Positions 25,976-35,104 of a DNA stretch of 38,824 nt are shown here, piece by piece. How positions within the stretch are numbered: the stretch's first letter is position 1; every line of letters starts with the position of its first letter. The stretch comes from Salinarimonas sp051117315. Lineage in GTDB: Bacteria; Pseudomonadota; Alphaproteobacteria; Rhizobiales; Beijerinckiaceae. The notes under the pieces were generated by a model. That model was given only the letters and a program-made list of their open reading frames with translations, was not told the origin of the DNA and did no database searches. Where the stretch lies: assembly GCA_051117315.1 (NCBI GenBank), contig JBNPEA010000040.1, forward strand, positions 1 through 38,824, in the 5' to 3' direction. The position numbers and the translations under genes are program-made.

Positions 25976-26962
25976 TCAGCCTCCGAACAGGTCGGCGAAG
26001 GCGCGCTTGTTGGCCTCGTCGTTCTCGATCATCGCGCCGAGGTCGGCCTCGAGGATCGTGAGCTGCGAGGGAGCCGGACGGCCCTCGGGCAGCTCGACGC
26101 CGTCGATGAGCGGGATGTAGCCCTGCGAGGCCGAGAGGCGCTGGCCGGCCTGCGACAGCGTCCAGTCGACGAAGGCCTGCGCGGCCTCCATGTTGTCCGT
26201 GCCCTCGACGATGGCGACCGGCTCGGTGATGGCGGACACGCCCTCGGACGGGAACACGAAGCCGACCGGGGAGCCGTCGACCGCGGCGTTGAGCGGCATG
26301 AAGTCGACGATGATGCCGTAGGCCTTCTCGCCGCGGGCCACCGCCTCGAGCACGCCGCCGTTGCCGCGGCCGGCGATGGCGCCGTTCTCGGCGAGCGTCT
26401 CGTAATAGCCCCAGCCGAACTGCGGCTGCTGCACCATGGTGCCGACATGATAGACGGCGGCGCCGGAATAGAGCGGGCTCGGCATGGTCAGCGAGCCGGC
26501 GACCTCCGGCCGGGTCAGGTCCATCCAGGAGGTCGGCGGCGTCTCGACGAGCTCGGTGTTGTAGACGATGCCGGTGGTGATCAGCTTGGTGCCGAAGAAG
26601 GTCATGTCCGGATCGATCACGGCCTCGGGAAGGCCCTCGACCGGCGCGTCCTCGTAGGCGGCGAGGCGGCCGTCGTCCTTCAGGCGCGTCATCGCCACCG
26701 CGTCGGCGATGAGGAGCACGTCCGCGGGCGTTTCGCCGGCGGCGAACTCCGCCTGCAGGCGGTTGACGACCTCGGTCGTGCCGGAGCGGAAGACCTCGAC
26801 CTGGATGTCCGGGTAGGCCTCGTTGAAGGCCTCGACGATGGTCGCCATCTGCTCGGTCGGCTGGGAGGTGTAGACCGTGATGGTGCCCGACTGGGCGAGC
26901 GCGAGCGTGGAGATCGACGCGAGCGCGAGGCCGGCGATCACGGGGCGCAGGATCGTCTTCAT
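25976..26962 (-). CDS. ABC transporter periplasmic substrate-binding protein
   Basis: This 328-aa periplasmic binding protein starts with a signal peptide (MKTILRPVIAGLALASISTL, cleaved near ALAQ). The mature N-terminus TITVYTSQPTEQMATIVEAF is the family 1 type shared by Fe(III), thiamine and 2-aminoethylphosphonate binders; further on are ADVLLIADAVAMTRLKDDGR, WMDLTRPEVAGSLTMPSPLY and FVDWTLSQAGQRLSASQGYI. The paired tyrosines that bind iron in FbpA are not obvious, so an iron role should not be assumed. The start at 26962 is chosen for the signal peptide; the frame extends 25 codons upstream without similarity. It is first in an operon with the permease. Confidence 0.9.
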   Translation of the reverse strand: MKTILRPVIAGLALASISTLALAQSGTITVYTSQPTEQMATIVEAFNEAYPDIQVEVFRSGTTEVVNRLQAEFAAGETPADVLLIADAVAMTRLKDDGRLAAYEDAPVEGLPEAVIDPDMTFFGTKLITTGIVYNTELVETPPTSWMDLTRPEVAGSLTMPSPLYSGAAVYHVGTMVQQPQFGWGYYETLAENGAIAGRGNGGVLEAVARGEKAYGIIVDFMPLNAAVDGSPVGFVFPSEGVSAITEPVAIVEGTDNMEAAQAFVDWTLSQAGQRLSASQGYIPLIDGVELPEGRPAPSQLTILEADLGAMIENDEANKRAFADLFGG

Positions 26963-27083
26963 GCGGAGAACCTCGTCGAAGGAGTGGGGGGCGGGGGATG
27001 CGGCGCGCGGGCACGCGCCTCCCTGTCGCGGTAGCAAGCGCGCGTGACGCTCGGGTGACAGCTTCGCGACGCCGCCGGCCCGC

Positions 27084-27548
27084 TCATCCGTCGATCCCCG
27101 CCCAGCCGGCCTGCCGAGAGGCCTCGCCCAGCAGCATGGCCGCTGCGACCGCGACGTTCAGCGAGCGAAAGCCCGGGCGCATCGGGATCGTCACCCGCGC
27201 GTCCGCCGCCGCGTGCACCGCCTCCGGGACGCCGGCGGATTCCCGCCCCATCAGGATCGCGTCGCCGGGTGCGAAGGCGAAGTCCGTGTAGCGCGCCTCG
27301 CCGTGCGTCGTCGCCAGCACGAGGCGGATGCCCGCCGCCCGCCGCCAGTCCTCGAAGGCGGCGAAGGAGCGGTGGCGCAGGATCTCGACCCCGTCGAGAT
27401 AGTCCATGCCGGCGCGGCGGAAGTTGCGGTCGGAGACGTCGAAGCCTGCGGGCTCGACGATGTCCACCGCCGCGCCGAGGCATGCGGCGAGGCGCAGCAT
27501 CGTGCCGGTGTTCTGGGGAATGTCGGGCTGGTAGAGGACGAGGCGCAT
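27084..27548 (-). CDS. trmL: tRNA (cytidine/uridine-34 2'-O)-methyltransferase TrmL
   Basis: This SPOUT-class methyltransferase modifies the wobble base of tRNA-Leu (154 aa; E. coli TrmL is 157). It begins MRLVLYQPDIPQNTGTMLRL, the family N-terminus. The knotted C-terminal SAM site is seen in DAILMGRESAGVPEAVH and IPMRPGFRSLNVAVAAAMLL, the usual motif 2 and motif 3. The start at 27548 is set by that N-terminus; 32 further in-frame codons upstream show no similarity. It is divergent from the ABC exporter gene with 95 bp between starts. Confidence 0.93.
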   Translation of the reverse strand: MRLVLYQPDIPQNTGTMLRLAACLGAAVDIVEPAGFDVSDRNFRRAGMDYLDGVEILRHRSFAAFEDWRRAAGIRLVLATTHGEARYTDFAFAPGDAILMGRESAGVPEAVHAAADARVTIPMRPGFRSLNVAVAAAMLLGEASRQAGWAGIDG

Positions 27549-27643
27549 GCACACGTCATCGTGTCCCCGCGACGATGCGTCAAGTGAACCGCACGGGTCG
27601 CGCCCCGGTTGACGCGGACCCGAGGAAGGACGACGCTCCCGCA

Positions 27644-29536
<1,893 letters not shown>

Positions 29537-29539
<3 letters not shown>

Positions 29540-29561
29540 GGCTGCGGTTCGCGCGGCCTCA
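29537..29561. terminator. Bidirectional terminator hairpin between ABC exporter and ispG
   Basis: TGAGGCTGCG (29537-29546) pairs with CGCGGCCTCA (29552-29561) over a GTTCG loop: 10 pairs, one of them a G-U wobble. The outer arms are the two stop codons, TGA of the exporter and TCA (TGA on the minus strand) of ispG. Only a short TTC follows, so strength is uncertain, but the position fits termination from both sides. Confidence 0.55.
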
Positions 29562-30830
29562 TTCGGCGGCGGAGCGGTCGGCCTTGCCGTAGCGGCGGTC
29601 GATGTACTCGACCACCAGCGTCTTGAAGTCGGCGGCGATCGACGGCCCGCGCAGGGTGACGGCCTTCTCGCCGTCGATGAACACGGGGGCGGCGGGCGTC
29701 TCGCCGGTGCCAGGCAGCGAGATGCCGATGTCGGCGTGCTTCGACTCGCCCGGGCCGTTGACGATGCAGCCCATCACCGCGACGTTGAGCTCCTCCACCC
29801 CCGGATGCGTGGTCTTCCACTCGGGCATGGAGACGTCGATCCAGGTCTGGATGTCGCGGGCGAGCTCCTGGAACACGGTGGAGGTGGTGCGCCCGCAGCC
29901 GGGGCAGGCGGCGACCAGGGGGATGAAGGTGCGAAAGGCCATCGTCTGCAGCAGCTCCTGCGCCGCCTTCACCTCGAGCGTGCGATCGCCGCCGGGCTCG
30001 GGGGTGAGCGAGAAGCGGATCGTGTCGCCGACCCCCTCCTGCAGCAGCACGCCGAGCGCCGCCGAGGAGGCGACGATGCCCTTCGAGCCCATGCCCGCCT
30101 CGGTCAGCCCCAGATGCAGCGCGTAGTCCGAGCGGCGGGCGAGCTCGCGGTAGACCGCGATCAGGTCCTGCACGTTGGAGACCTTGGCGGAGAGGACGAT
30201 GCTCGCCTTCGGCAGGCCGATCTCCTCGGCGCGTGCGGCCGAGAGCAGGGCGGACTGCACCATCGCCTCGCGGGTGATGGCACCGGCGGGCAGCGGATCC
30301 GGCCGGGTGGCGTTGAGGTCCATCAGGTGGGTGAGCAGCTCCTGGTCGAGGGACCCCCAGTTGGCGCCGATGCGCACGGCCTTGCCATGCTCGATCGCCT
30401 TCTCGACGATCATCGAGAACTGCCGGTCGCGCTTGTCCTTGAAGCCGACGTTGCCCGGGTTGATCCGGTACTTGGCCAGCGCCTCGGCGCAGGCCGGATG
30501 ATCGGCCAGCAGCTTGTGGCCGATGTAGTGGAAATCGCCGACGAGCGGCACGTCGCAGCCGATCCGGTCGAGCCGCTCGCGGATCTTCGGCACGGCGGCG
30601 GCGGCCTCGTCGCGATCCACCGTGATGCGCACGATCTCCGAGCCGGCGCGGGCGAGCTTGGCGACCTGGGCCACGGTGGCGTCGATGTCCGCCGTGTCGG
30701 TGTTCGTCATCGACTGCACGACGATCGGCGCCCCGCCGCCGACCTGCACGGTCCCGATCATCACGCCCACAGTCCTGTGGCGGGAGGCGGGGCCGGACGT
30801 GGTGTGGGCGGCTTCTGCGAGGAGGCTCAT
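29559..30830 (-). CDS. ispG: 4-hydroxy-3-methylbut-2-enyl diphosphate synthase IspG
   Basis: This 4Fe-4S enzyme of the MEP isoprenoid pathway converts MEcPP to HMBPP (423 aa). The N-terminal TIM-barrel half contains IGTVQVGGGAPIVVQSMTNT and NPGNVGFKDK. The iron-sulphur ligands are in the C-terminal half: ACPGCGRTTSTVFQELARDI gives two cysteines and VMGCIVNGPGESKHADIGIS gives the third, with a glutamate likely as fourth ligand as in the family. All landmark motifs are present and the length is normal. The gene is convergent with the ABC exporter; 320 bp separate its start from the TumE-like operon. Confidence 0.97.
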   Translation of the reverse strand: MSLLAEAAHTTSGPASRHRTVGVMIGTVQVGGGAPIVVQSMTNTDTADIDATVAQVAKLARAGSEIVRITVDRDEAAAAVPKIRERLDRIGCDVPLVGDFHYIGHKLLADHPACAEALAKYRINPGNVGFKDKRDRQFSMIVEKAIEHGKAVRIGANWGSLDQELLTHLMDLNATRPDPLPAGAITREAMVQSALLSAARAEEIGLPKASIVLSAKVSNVQDLIAVYRELARRSDYALHLGLTEAGMGSKGIVASSAALGVLLQEGVGDTIRFSLTPEPGGDRTLEVKAAQELLQTMAFRTFIPLVAACPGCGRTTSTVFQELARDIQTWIDVSMPEWKTTHPGVEELNVAVMGCIVNGPGESKHADIGISLPGTGETPAAPVFIDGEKAVTLRGPSIAADFKTLVVEYIDRRYGKADRSAAE

Positions 30831-30973
30831 GGGGGCGCTTCCGGGTCGTGCGGGGAACCGGGACAGAGGTGACGTCTGCCGGGGCGCGCGTCAAGGCGTC
30901 GTCCGGAAGCGGGGACCGCTTGCGCGGATAGCCGCGATCCGGAATTCGACGCAAGCAGCTAGGGGTAGCGCTG

Positions 30974-31002
30974 TTGTCATGCGACAAAGCGGCCTCTAGG
31001 CT
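30974..31002 (+). promoter_or_regulatory. Possible promoter of the TumE-like operon, with palindrome
   Basis: TTGTCA (30974-30979) matches five of six -35 bases and is followed after 17 bp by TAGGCT (30997-31002), a weak -10. The -35 is part of a perfect palindrome TTGTC-ATGC-GACAA (30974-30987). The promoter would start a leader of roughly 140 bases. Evidence is by eye only. Confidence 0.4.
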
Positions 31003-31035
31003 CGGCTGTGCTGGTGGGTCCTGCACAGAGCCGAG
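31001..31035 (+). other. Stable hairpin in the leader of the TumE-like operon
   Basis: CTCGGC-TGTGC (31001-31011) pairs with GCACA-(GA)-GCCGAG (31023-31035): 11 base pairs with a two-base bulge and an 11-base loop. It lies about 115 bp before the TumE-like start, in the 320-bp gap between ispG and that gene. No T-tract follows, so a terminator is not indicated; an RNA structure or DNA-binding site is possible. I see no gene in the gap (30831-31150). Confidence 0.5.
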
Positions 31036-31080
31036 ACACAGGTCGCATGGAGCCTCGCACCGACGACGAAGCTGTTGCGG

Positions 31081-31099
31081 GAGTGCGACGTTGGCACTC
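31081..31099. promoter_or_regulatory. Inverted repeat upstream of the TumE-like gene
   Basis: GAGTGC (31081-31086) and GCACTC (31094-31099) form a perfect inverted repeat with a 7-base spacer GACGTTG. The geometry suits a dimeric repressor. It lies 52 bp ahead of the gene start. Confidence 0.4.
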
Positions 31100-31133
31100 G
31101 GGAACGAAACGGATCGTCAAGAGTCCTTGTCTC

Positions 31134-31150
31134 ATATCGGGGGACGATAT
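31134..31150 (+). promoter_or_regulatory. Palindrome around the ribosome site of the TumE-like gene
   Basis: ATATCG (31134-31139) and CGATAT (31145-31150) form a perfect 6-bp inverted repeat with the spacer GGGGA, directly next to the ATG at 31151. The purine run in the spacer is also the ribosome-binding site, so this could be an operator, or a hairpin presenting or hiding the ribosome site. Confidence 0.5.
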
Positions 31151-31519
31151 ATGTTCGATCGCGAGCTGGCCGGCTTGATCGAGCTCGCGGGAACCTACCG
31201 GCTGCGCAATGGGTGGATCATGGCTATTCGTGCGGAGTGGTGCGACGTGACGCCCGGCCGCCCCCGTGGCATCGATTACGCCCTGAACCTGATGGCAGAG
31301 AAGAACCGAGTGCTCGGCTTCGACAATTCTCATGGGTTCGACGGCGCAGCCGAGAATGATCCCTTCGATCACGAGCATCGTGACGGACGCGTCGAGCAGC
31401 GGGTCCGCTACGAGTTCACGACTGCGGAAGCGCTGATCGAAGATTTCTTCGCGCGGAGCCGGGCTGCATGCGAACGGCGGGGGATTCCGTTCGTTTTCGA
31501 GGATGAGACCGATGACTAG
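31151..31519 (+). CDS. TumE-like (DUF6516-like) toxin
   Basis: This 122-aa protein resembles TumE, the toxin of the TumE/TumA pairs known as passengers of Tn3-family transposons. Matching features are LRNGWIMAIRAEW, then RPRGIDYALNLM, VLGFDNSHGFDG (family form R-P-H-G-L-x-Y and GYDNExG), DHEHRDGRVEQRVRYEFTTA and EALIEDFFARS (family form GDHxH, YxF, QLxxDF). It has an insert around ENDPF relative to the form I remember. The ATG at 31151 sits right after a palindrome holding the GGGGGA ribosome site. The next gene overlaps its end, as in TA operons, but the partner is far larger than a normal antitoxin. The segment looks less GC-rich than its neighbours. Confidence 0.68.
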   Translation: MFDRELAGLIELAGTYRLRNGWIMAIRAEWCDVTPGRPRGIDYALNLMAEKNRVLGFDNSHGFDGAAENDPFDHEHRDGRVEQRVRYEFTTAEALIEDFFARSRAACERRGIPFVFEDETDD

Positions 31520-33074
31520 CACGATTTCGGGAAACGACCTGCGGGACCGCATGCTGGCACGCGTGCGCGCGGTCGCGACCTCGGCCCCGGAGGACGCTTT
31601 CAAGGTTCTCGCATCGGCAGGAAACCGGGAGCTGCTCGGCCTGATCGGCCGCGAGGCCCCGCAGAGCATCAGCGCATTGTCCGAGCTCGCCGGTCGTGCA
31701 CAGCCGAACGTGAGTCGTTCGCTGAGCGCACTCGTTGGTGCCACGCTCGTGACGGTGCGGCAGGATGGACGTGCGTCGGTGCCGGAATTAACCGATCTCG
31801 GACGCGAGAAGGCCTCGGAACTCGGCCTTCTCGATGCGCCGCCGCGCGCGCAGGAGGCGACCGAGGCATCGGCCGCCGAGCCGTCGTTCCTGACGGTGTG
31901 CTTCGACGGCGCACCGGACGACGGCGTGCGCGGCACCGTGCTCGCGCATCTGCCGCGTCGGGATGGCCAGGGCATTGCGACCGTGGGCCTGGAGACCGAC
32001 CTGGAGGCCTGGGCCGGAGCGCTCCTGGACGATTGGTGGCGCATGCTCTATCGGCGCGATGCGCCTCATCCCCTCGGTACGTTCGCCGCTGCGTCCGGCC
32101 AAGTGTCGATCGCCCTCAAGTCGCACGGTCCTCGAATCGAGCGAATCGTTCGCGGGCCGAACACCATGGCGCGCGATGCGGCCTTCCTGGCCTTGGAAGA
32201 GCTCGAGCACGACCTGATCGCACACGTTCTCGAGCCCGTGGCCACACGGCTGCGGGCCGGCCGTCGGTTCGACCGGCCGATGCAGGCGAAGCTCGCACGT
32301 CTGGAGGAGACGCGCGCCTTCCCGGCCGAGCATGCCTTCGCACGGACCGCCGGCGCACTCGGAATCTCGCCCTACGAACTCGGCGACGCGCGTGCGGATG
32401 CGATCCGCAGGCTGATCGAGACCATGCCCGACGAGGACGTGCGGCTCGATTTCGCCTCCGCCGTGCTCGACGACGAGCTGGGCGCCGCCTCCGAGTGGGT
32501 CTCGGGGGAGCTGCGCGATCACGCAGGCGTCAATACGATGCGGCGGCTGCCCGAGCTCGCCCGTCAGCTGTCGGCGGTTCGCCTGCCGACGAGTGCGCGG
32601 CCCTGGCAGCGCGGGACGGCGATGGCGAGGTCACTTCGGCAGGCCATGGGCCTCGGCCCGGCTGCGACCTTGATCGATCTCGAGCATCTGGCGGAGAGCT
32701 TCGGATCCGACTACTTCGCGGCGAGCGAGACGAAGGCACCCGCGGTCCTTTGCGGATACCAGGGACACGCAGAAGCCGGCCCGATCGTCGTCGTCGAGGA
32801 CGACGGGCCGGAGCGAACCGCGTTCACCCTCGCGCGTGCGATCGGGGACTATCTCGTCTTCGAGAGCCGAGCCTCCTGCGTGGCGAATCGGTACACCGAC
32901 CGGCAAGCGGTCGGGCGCGCGTTCGCGGCGGAGTTCCTGGCGCCTGCCGAGGGGGTGGTCGACATGGTCGAGGAGGGGGTGCCGATGGAGAAGGTTGCGC
33001 GCCACTTCGGCACGACGTTGCGCGTCGTGCATCATCAATACGATAACAACGCCGATCGCTTCGCGGACGCCTGA
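31512..33074 (+). CDS. Winged-helix regulator with degenerate ImmA/IrrE-like domain; candidate antitoxin
   Basis: This 520-aa protein probably counters or regulates the TumE-like toxin. Residues about 20-90 (FKVLASAGNRELLGLI, SISALSELAGRAQPNVSRSL, SALVGATLVTVRQDGR) read as a MarR/ArsR-like winged helix, the type found in TumA antitoxins. The middle (about 110-350) is unrecognised and helical. The C-terminal part (about 370-520) follows the ImmA/IrrE layout: LIDLEHLAESFGSDYF, FTLARAIGDYLVFE where the HExxH helix should be, and VGRAFAAEFLAPAEGVVDMV. The zinc-binding HExxH is absent (RAIGD), so protease activity is unlikely. Starts at 31503 and 31512 are both possible; each overlaps the toxin gene. 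An Xre-IrrE regulator unrelated to TA function is the alternative. Confidence 0.65.
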   Translation: MTSTISGNDLRDRMLARVRAVATSAPEDAFKVLASAGNRELLGLIGREAPQSISALSELAGRAQPNVSRSLSALVGATLVTVRQDGRASVPELTDLGREKASELGLLDAPPRAQEATEASAAEPSFLTVCFDGAPDDGVRGTVLAHLPRRDGQGIATVGLETDLEAWAGALLDDWWRMLYRRDAPHPLGTFAAASGQVSIALKSHGPRIERIVRGPNTMARDAAFLALEELEHDLIAHVLEPVATRLRAGRRFDRPMQAKLARLEETRAFPAEHAFARTAGALGISPYELGDARADAIRRLIETMPDEDVRLDFASAVLDDELGAASEWVSGELRDHAGVNTMRRLPELARQLSAVRLPTSARPWQRGTAMARSLRQAMGLGPAATLIDLEHLAESFGSDYFAASETKAPAVLCGYQGHAEAGPIVVVEDDGPERTAFTLARAIGDYLVFESRASCVANRYTDRQAVGRAFAAEFLAPAEGVVDMVEEGVPMEKVARHFGTTLRVVHHQYDNNADRFADA

Positions 33075-33099
33075 GGGCGCCCGCGAACCGCTCGCTCGA

Positions 33100-34497
33100 T
33101 CAGTCCTCCGCCAGCTCCGCCAGGATTCGCGCCCAGGAGCGGATGCCCTTGTGGAAGCTGGTCAGGTCGTACTTCTCGTTGGGCGAGTGCACCCTGTCGT
33201 CGTCGAGGCCGAAGCCGACGAGCAGGGTGTCGAGGCCGAGCGTGCGCTTGAAGTCGCCCACGATCGGGATCGAGCCGCCCGAGCCGATGATCACCGGCGG
33301 GTTCGGCCATTCGGCCGCGAGCGCGCGCTCGGCCTTGGCCAGCGCCGGCATGTCGTAGGGCAGGCTGATCGCGCGCGAGCCCTTGTGGCGGACGATCTCG
33401 TAGGAGCAGTCCGCCGGCACCCGGGCCGCGACGTGCGCCTCCAGCGCGGCGGAGACGGCGGCGGGGTCCTGGTCGCCGACGAGGCGGAAGGAGATCTTGG
33501 CCGAGGCCTGCGCAGCGATGACGGTCTTCGTGCCCTCGCCGATGTAGCCGCCGACGATGCCGTTGACGTCGCAGGTGGGGCGCGACTGGATCATCTCGAT
33601 GATCATGCGGTCGCGCTCGCCGGCGGGATGCTCCAGGCCGATGGGGCCGAGGAGCTGCTCGGGCGTGAGGTTCAGCGCCTCCCAGCGGGCGCGCACCTCC
33701 GGCGGGGGCTCGGAGACGCCGTCGTAGAAGCCGTCCAGCGTGACGCGTCCGGTCTCGTCGTGCAGGTCGGCCACGATGCGCGAGAGGATGTGGATCGGGT
33801 TCGCGGCGGCCCCGCCGAACAGGCCCGAGTGCAGGTCGCGGTCGGCGGCGCGCACGATCACCTCGTCGTAGGCGAGGCCCCGCAGGGACGCGGTGACGGC
33901 GGGGGTCTGGGGGTCCCACTGGGTGGTGTCGCAGACGAGCGCCAGATCGGCGGCGAGCTCGTCCCGGATCGCCTCGACGAAGGCGGGCAGGCCCTTCGAG
34001 CCGTTCTCCTCCTCGCCCTCGATCAGGAAGGTGAGCCCGATCGGCAGCGATCCGGTGACGGCCTTCCACGCCCGGCAGGCCTCGACGAAGGTCATCACCT
34101 GGCCCTTGTCGTCGCAGGCGCCGCGGGCGACGACGACCTCGCGCCCATCGGGCAGCGTCTTGCGCACCGGCGTGAAGGGCGGGCTCTCCCACAGCTCGAG
34201 CGGGTCGACCGGCTGGACGTCGTAATGGCCATAGAACAGCGCGTGCGGCGTGCCCGCGGGCCCGTCGACCCGCCCCACGACCGCCGGATGCGCGCCCGGC
34301 ACGTCCCGCACCTCGGCCCCGATCCCGAGGCTCGCCAGGTCCTCCCGGATGAACCGCGCCGCCGCGACGCAATGCTCGGCATAGGCCGGATCGGTCGAGA
34401 TCGAGGGAATCGCCAGCCAGGTGAAGAGGCGCTCGAGGGAGGCGTCGAGGTTGGCGTCGATGTGGGCGAGGATTTCGGGGAGGTGGGGGGAGGGCAT
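33100..34497 (-). CDS. M20-family dipeptidase
   Basis: This is a zinc metallopeptidase of family M20 (465 aa), dipeptidase or carnosinase-like and probably cytoplasmic. Metal-ligand motifs are in order: ALFYGHYDVQP (His, Asp), GACDDKGQVM (bridging Asp), FLIEGEEENGSKG (catalytic Glu and ligand Glu), LALVCDTTQWDP (Asp) and late NEKYDLTSFHKGIRSW (His). The dimerisation domain lies between, with RDLHSGLFGGAAANP. The start MPSPHLPEILAHIDANLD at 34497 is chosen for the family N-terminus; the long in-frame extension upstream runs through the REP-like region and is not coding. Confidence 0.93.
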   Translation of the reverse strand: MPSPHLPEILAHIDANLDASLERLFTWLAIPSISTDPAYAEHCVAAARFIREDLASLGIGAEVRDVPGAHPAVVGRVDGPAGTPHALFYGHYDVQPVDPLELWESPPFTPVRKTLPDGREVVVARGACDDKGQVMTFVEACRAWKAVTGSLPIGLTFLIEGEEENGSKGLPAFVEAIRDELAADLALVCDTTQWDPQTPAVTASLRGLAYDEVIVRAADRDLHSGLFGGAAANPIHILSRIVADLHDETGRVTLDGFYDGVSEPPPEVRARWEALNLTPEQLLGPIGLEHPAGERDRMIIEMIQSRPTCDVNGIVGGYIGEGTKTVIAAQASAKISFRLVGDQDPAAVSAALEAHVAARVPADCSYEIVRHKGSRAISLPYDMPALAKAERALAAEWPNPPVIIGSGGSIPIVGDFKRTLGLDTLLVGFGLDDDRVHSPNEKYDLTSFHKGIRSWARILAELAED

Positions 34498-34714
34498 GGC
34501 GGCCTTCTTGCGGTGGGGCGATGTGGAAAAGGTGTGTCGCGTTTCGCGGGTGGGAGCAAGGGGGCACTCGCTCCTGCCCGCTCGGGGCGGGGACGGCTCG
34601 CGAAGCGAGCCAGGGGCGGGGTCCCGTTGTGCCGCCGGCGTGGGTGGCTTCGGCTGTCGCGGACATGCGCCTGCGGCGCACCCCCTCCGTCTCGTCGCCT
34701 GCGGCGCCGATCCA

Positions 34715-34733
34715 CCTCCCCCGATGGGGGAGG
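34715..34733. repeat. REP-like palindrome, divergent copy
   Basis: CCTCCCCC-GAT-GGGGGAGG, a perfect 8-bp stem with a 3-base loop. It is a relative of the two longer palindromes at 34913 and 35038 (same C-rich arm, GAT-type loop, G-rich arm). Confidence 0.6.
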
Positions 34734-34912
34734 AGCGAGGATGCGGCGGGCGAGCGGCTGGTCGCCGCACACAGACGCCGCTGCGCGGCGAGGAATCGTG
34801 CTGGCTCCCCTTCCCCTGCGCGCGCCGGCGGTGCCGGAGGCACGACGGCTCCGGAGGGATACGGCGCCCGACTCTCCAGAGGGTTGGGGACGGGAACGCG
34901 CCGGCGCGAGAA

Positions 34913-34951
34913 CCCCTCTCCCGGATGGGAGAGGGGCAGGGGTGAGGGTGT
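34913..34951 (+). repeat. REP-like element, copy A
   Basis: A 10-bp stem CCCCTCTCCC / GGGAGAGGGG with loop GGAT (34913-34936) is followed by CAGGGGTGAGGGTGT. The whole unit recurs inverted at 35023-35061. Elements with this C-rich stem and a GGGGTGAGGGTG flank are widespread in GC-rich proteobacterial genomes. Confidence 0.8.
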
Positions 34952-35022
34952 CCGGCCGGCCGGCTTTGGCGCCCACGTCTGCGTCCGCGATCGTTCGATC
35001 GAGTGCGAGCCCGGATGCCGTA

Positions 35023-35061
35023 CACCCTCACCCCCGGCCCCTCTCCCATCCGGGAGAGGGG
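35023..35061 (-). repeat. REP-like element, copy B (inverted)
   Basis: The inverted copy of the element at 34913: flank ACACCCTCACCCCCGG, then stem CCCCTCTCCC / GGGAGAGGGG with loop ATCC (35038-35061). Copies A and B point tail-inward about 70 bp apart, the BIME-like arrangement of REP pairs. Confidence 0.8.
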
Positions 35062-35104
35062 AGTCGTGACGCGGAGAGGGAGGCGGCGGGCTGGCGCCGC
35101 CCGT

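Larger units (their letters stand above)
34498..35104. other. 607-bp non-coding gap with REP-like palindromes
   Basis: I find no convincing gene between the dipeptidase start and the end of the HerA-like gene. Frames through it are open only because of high GC. It holds three palindromes (34715-34733, 34913-34936, 35038-35061) and repeated C- and G-rich words such as CCTGCGGCG and GGAGGC. The promoter of the dipeptidase gene must lie in its left part. Confidence 0.7.

Noticed and set aside
34498..35049. In-frame upstream extension of the dipeptidase through the intergenic region
   Set aside because: It would read through two REP-like palindromes and has no M20 similarity; the M20 N-terminus begins at 34497.
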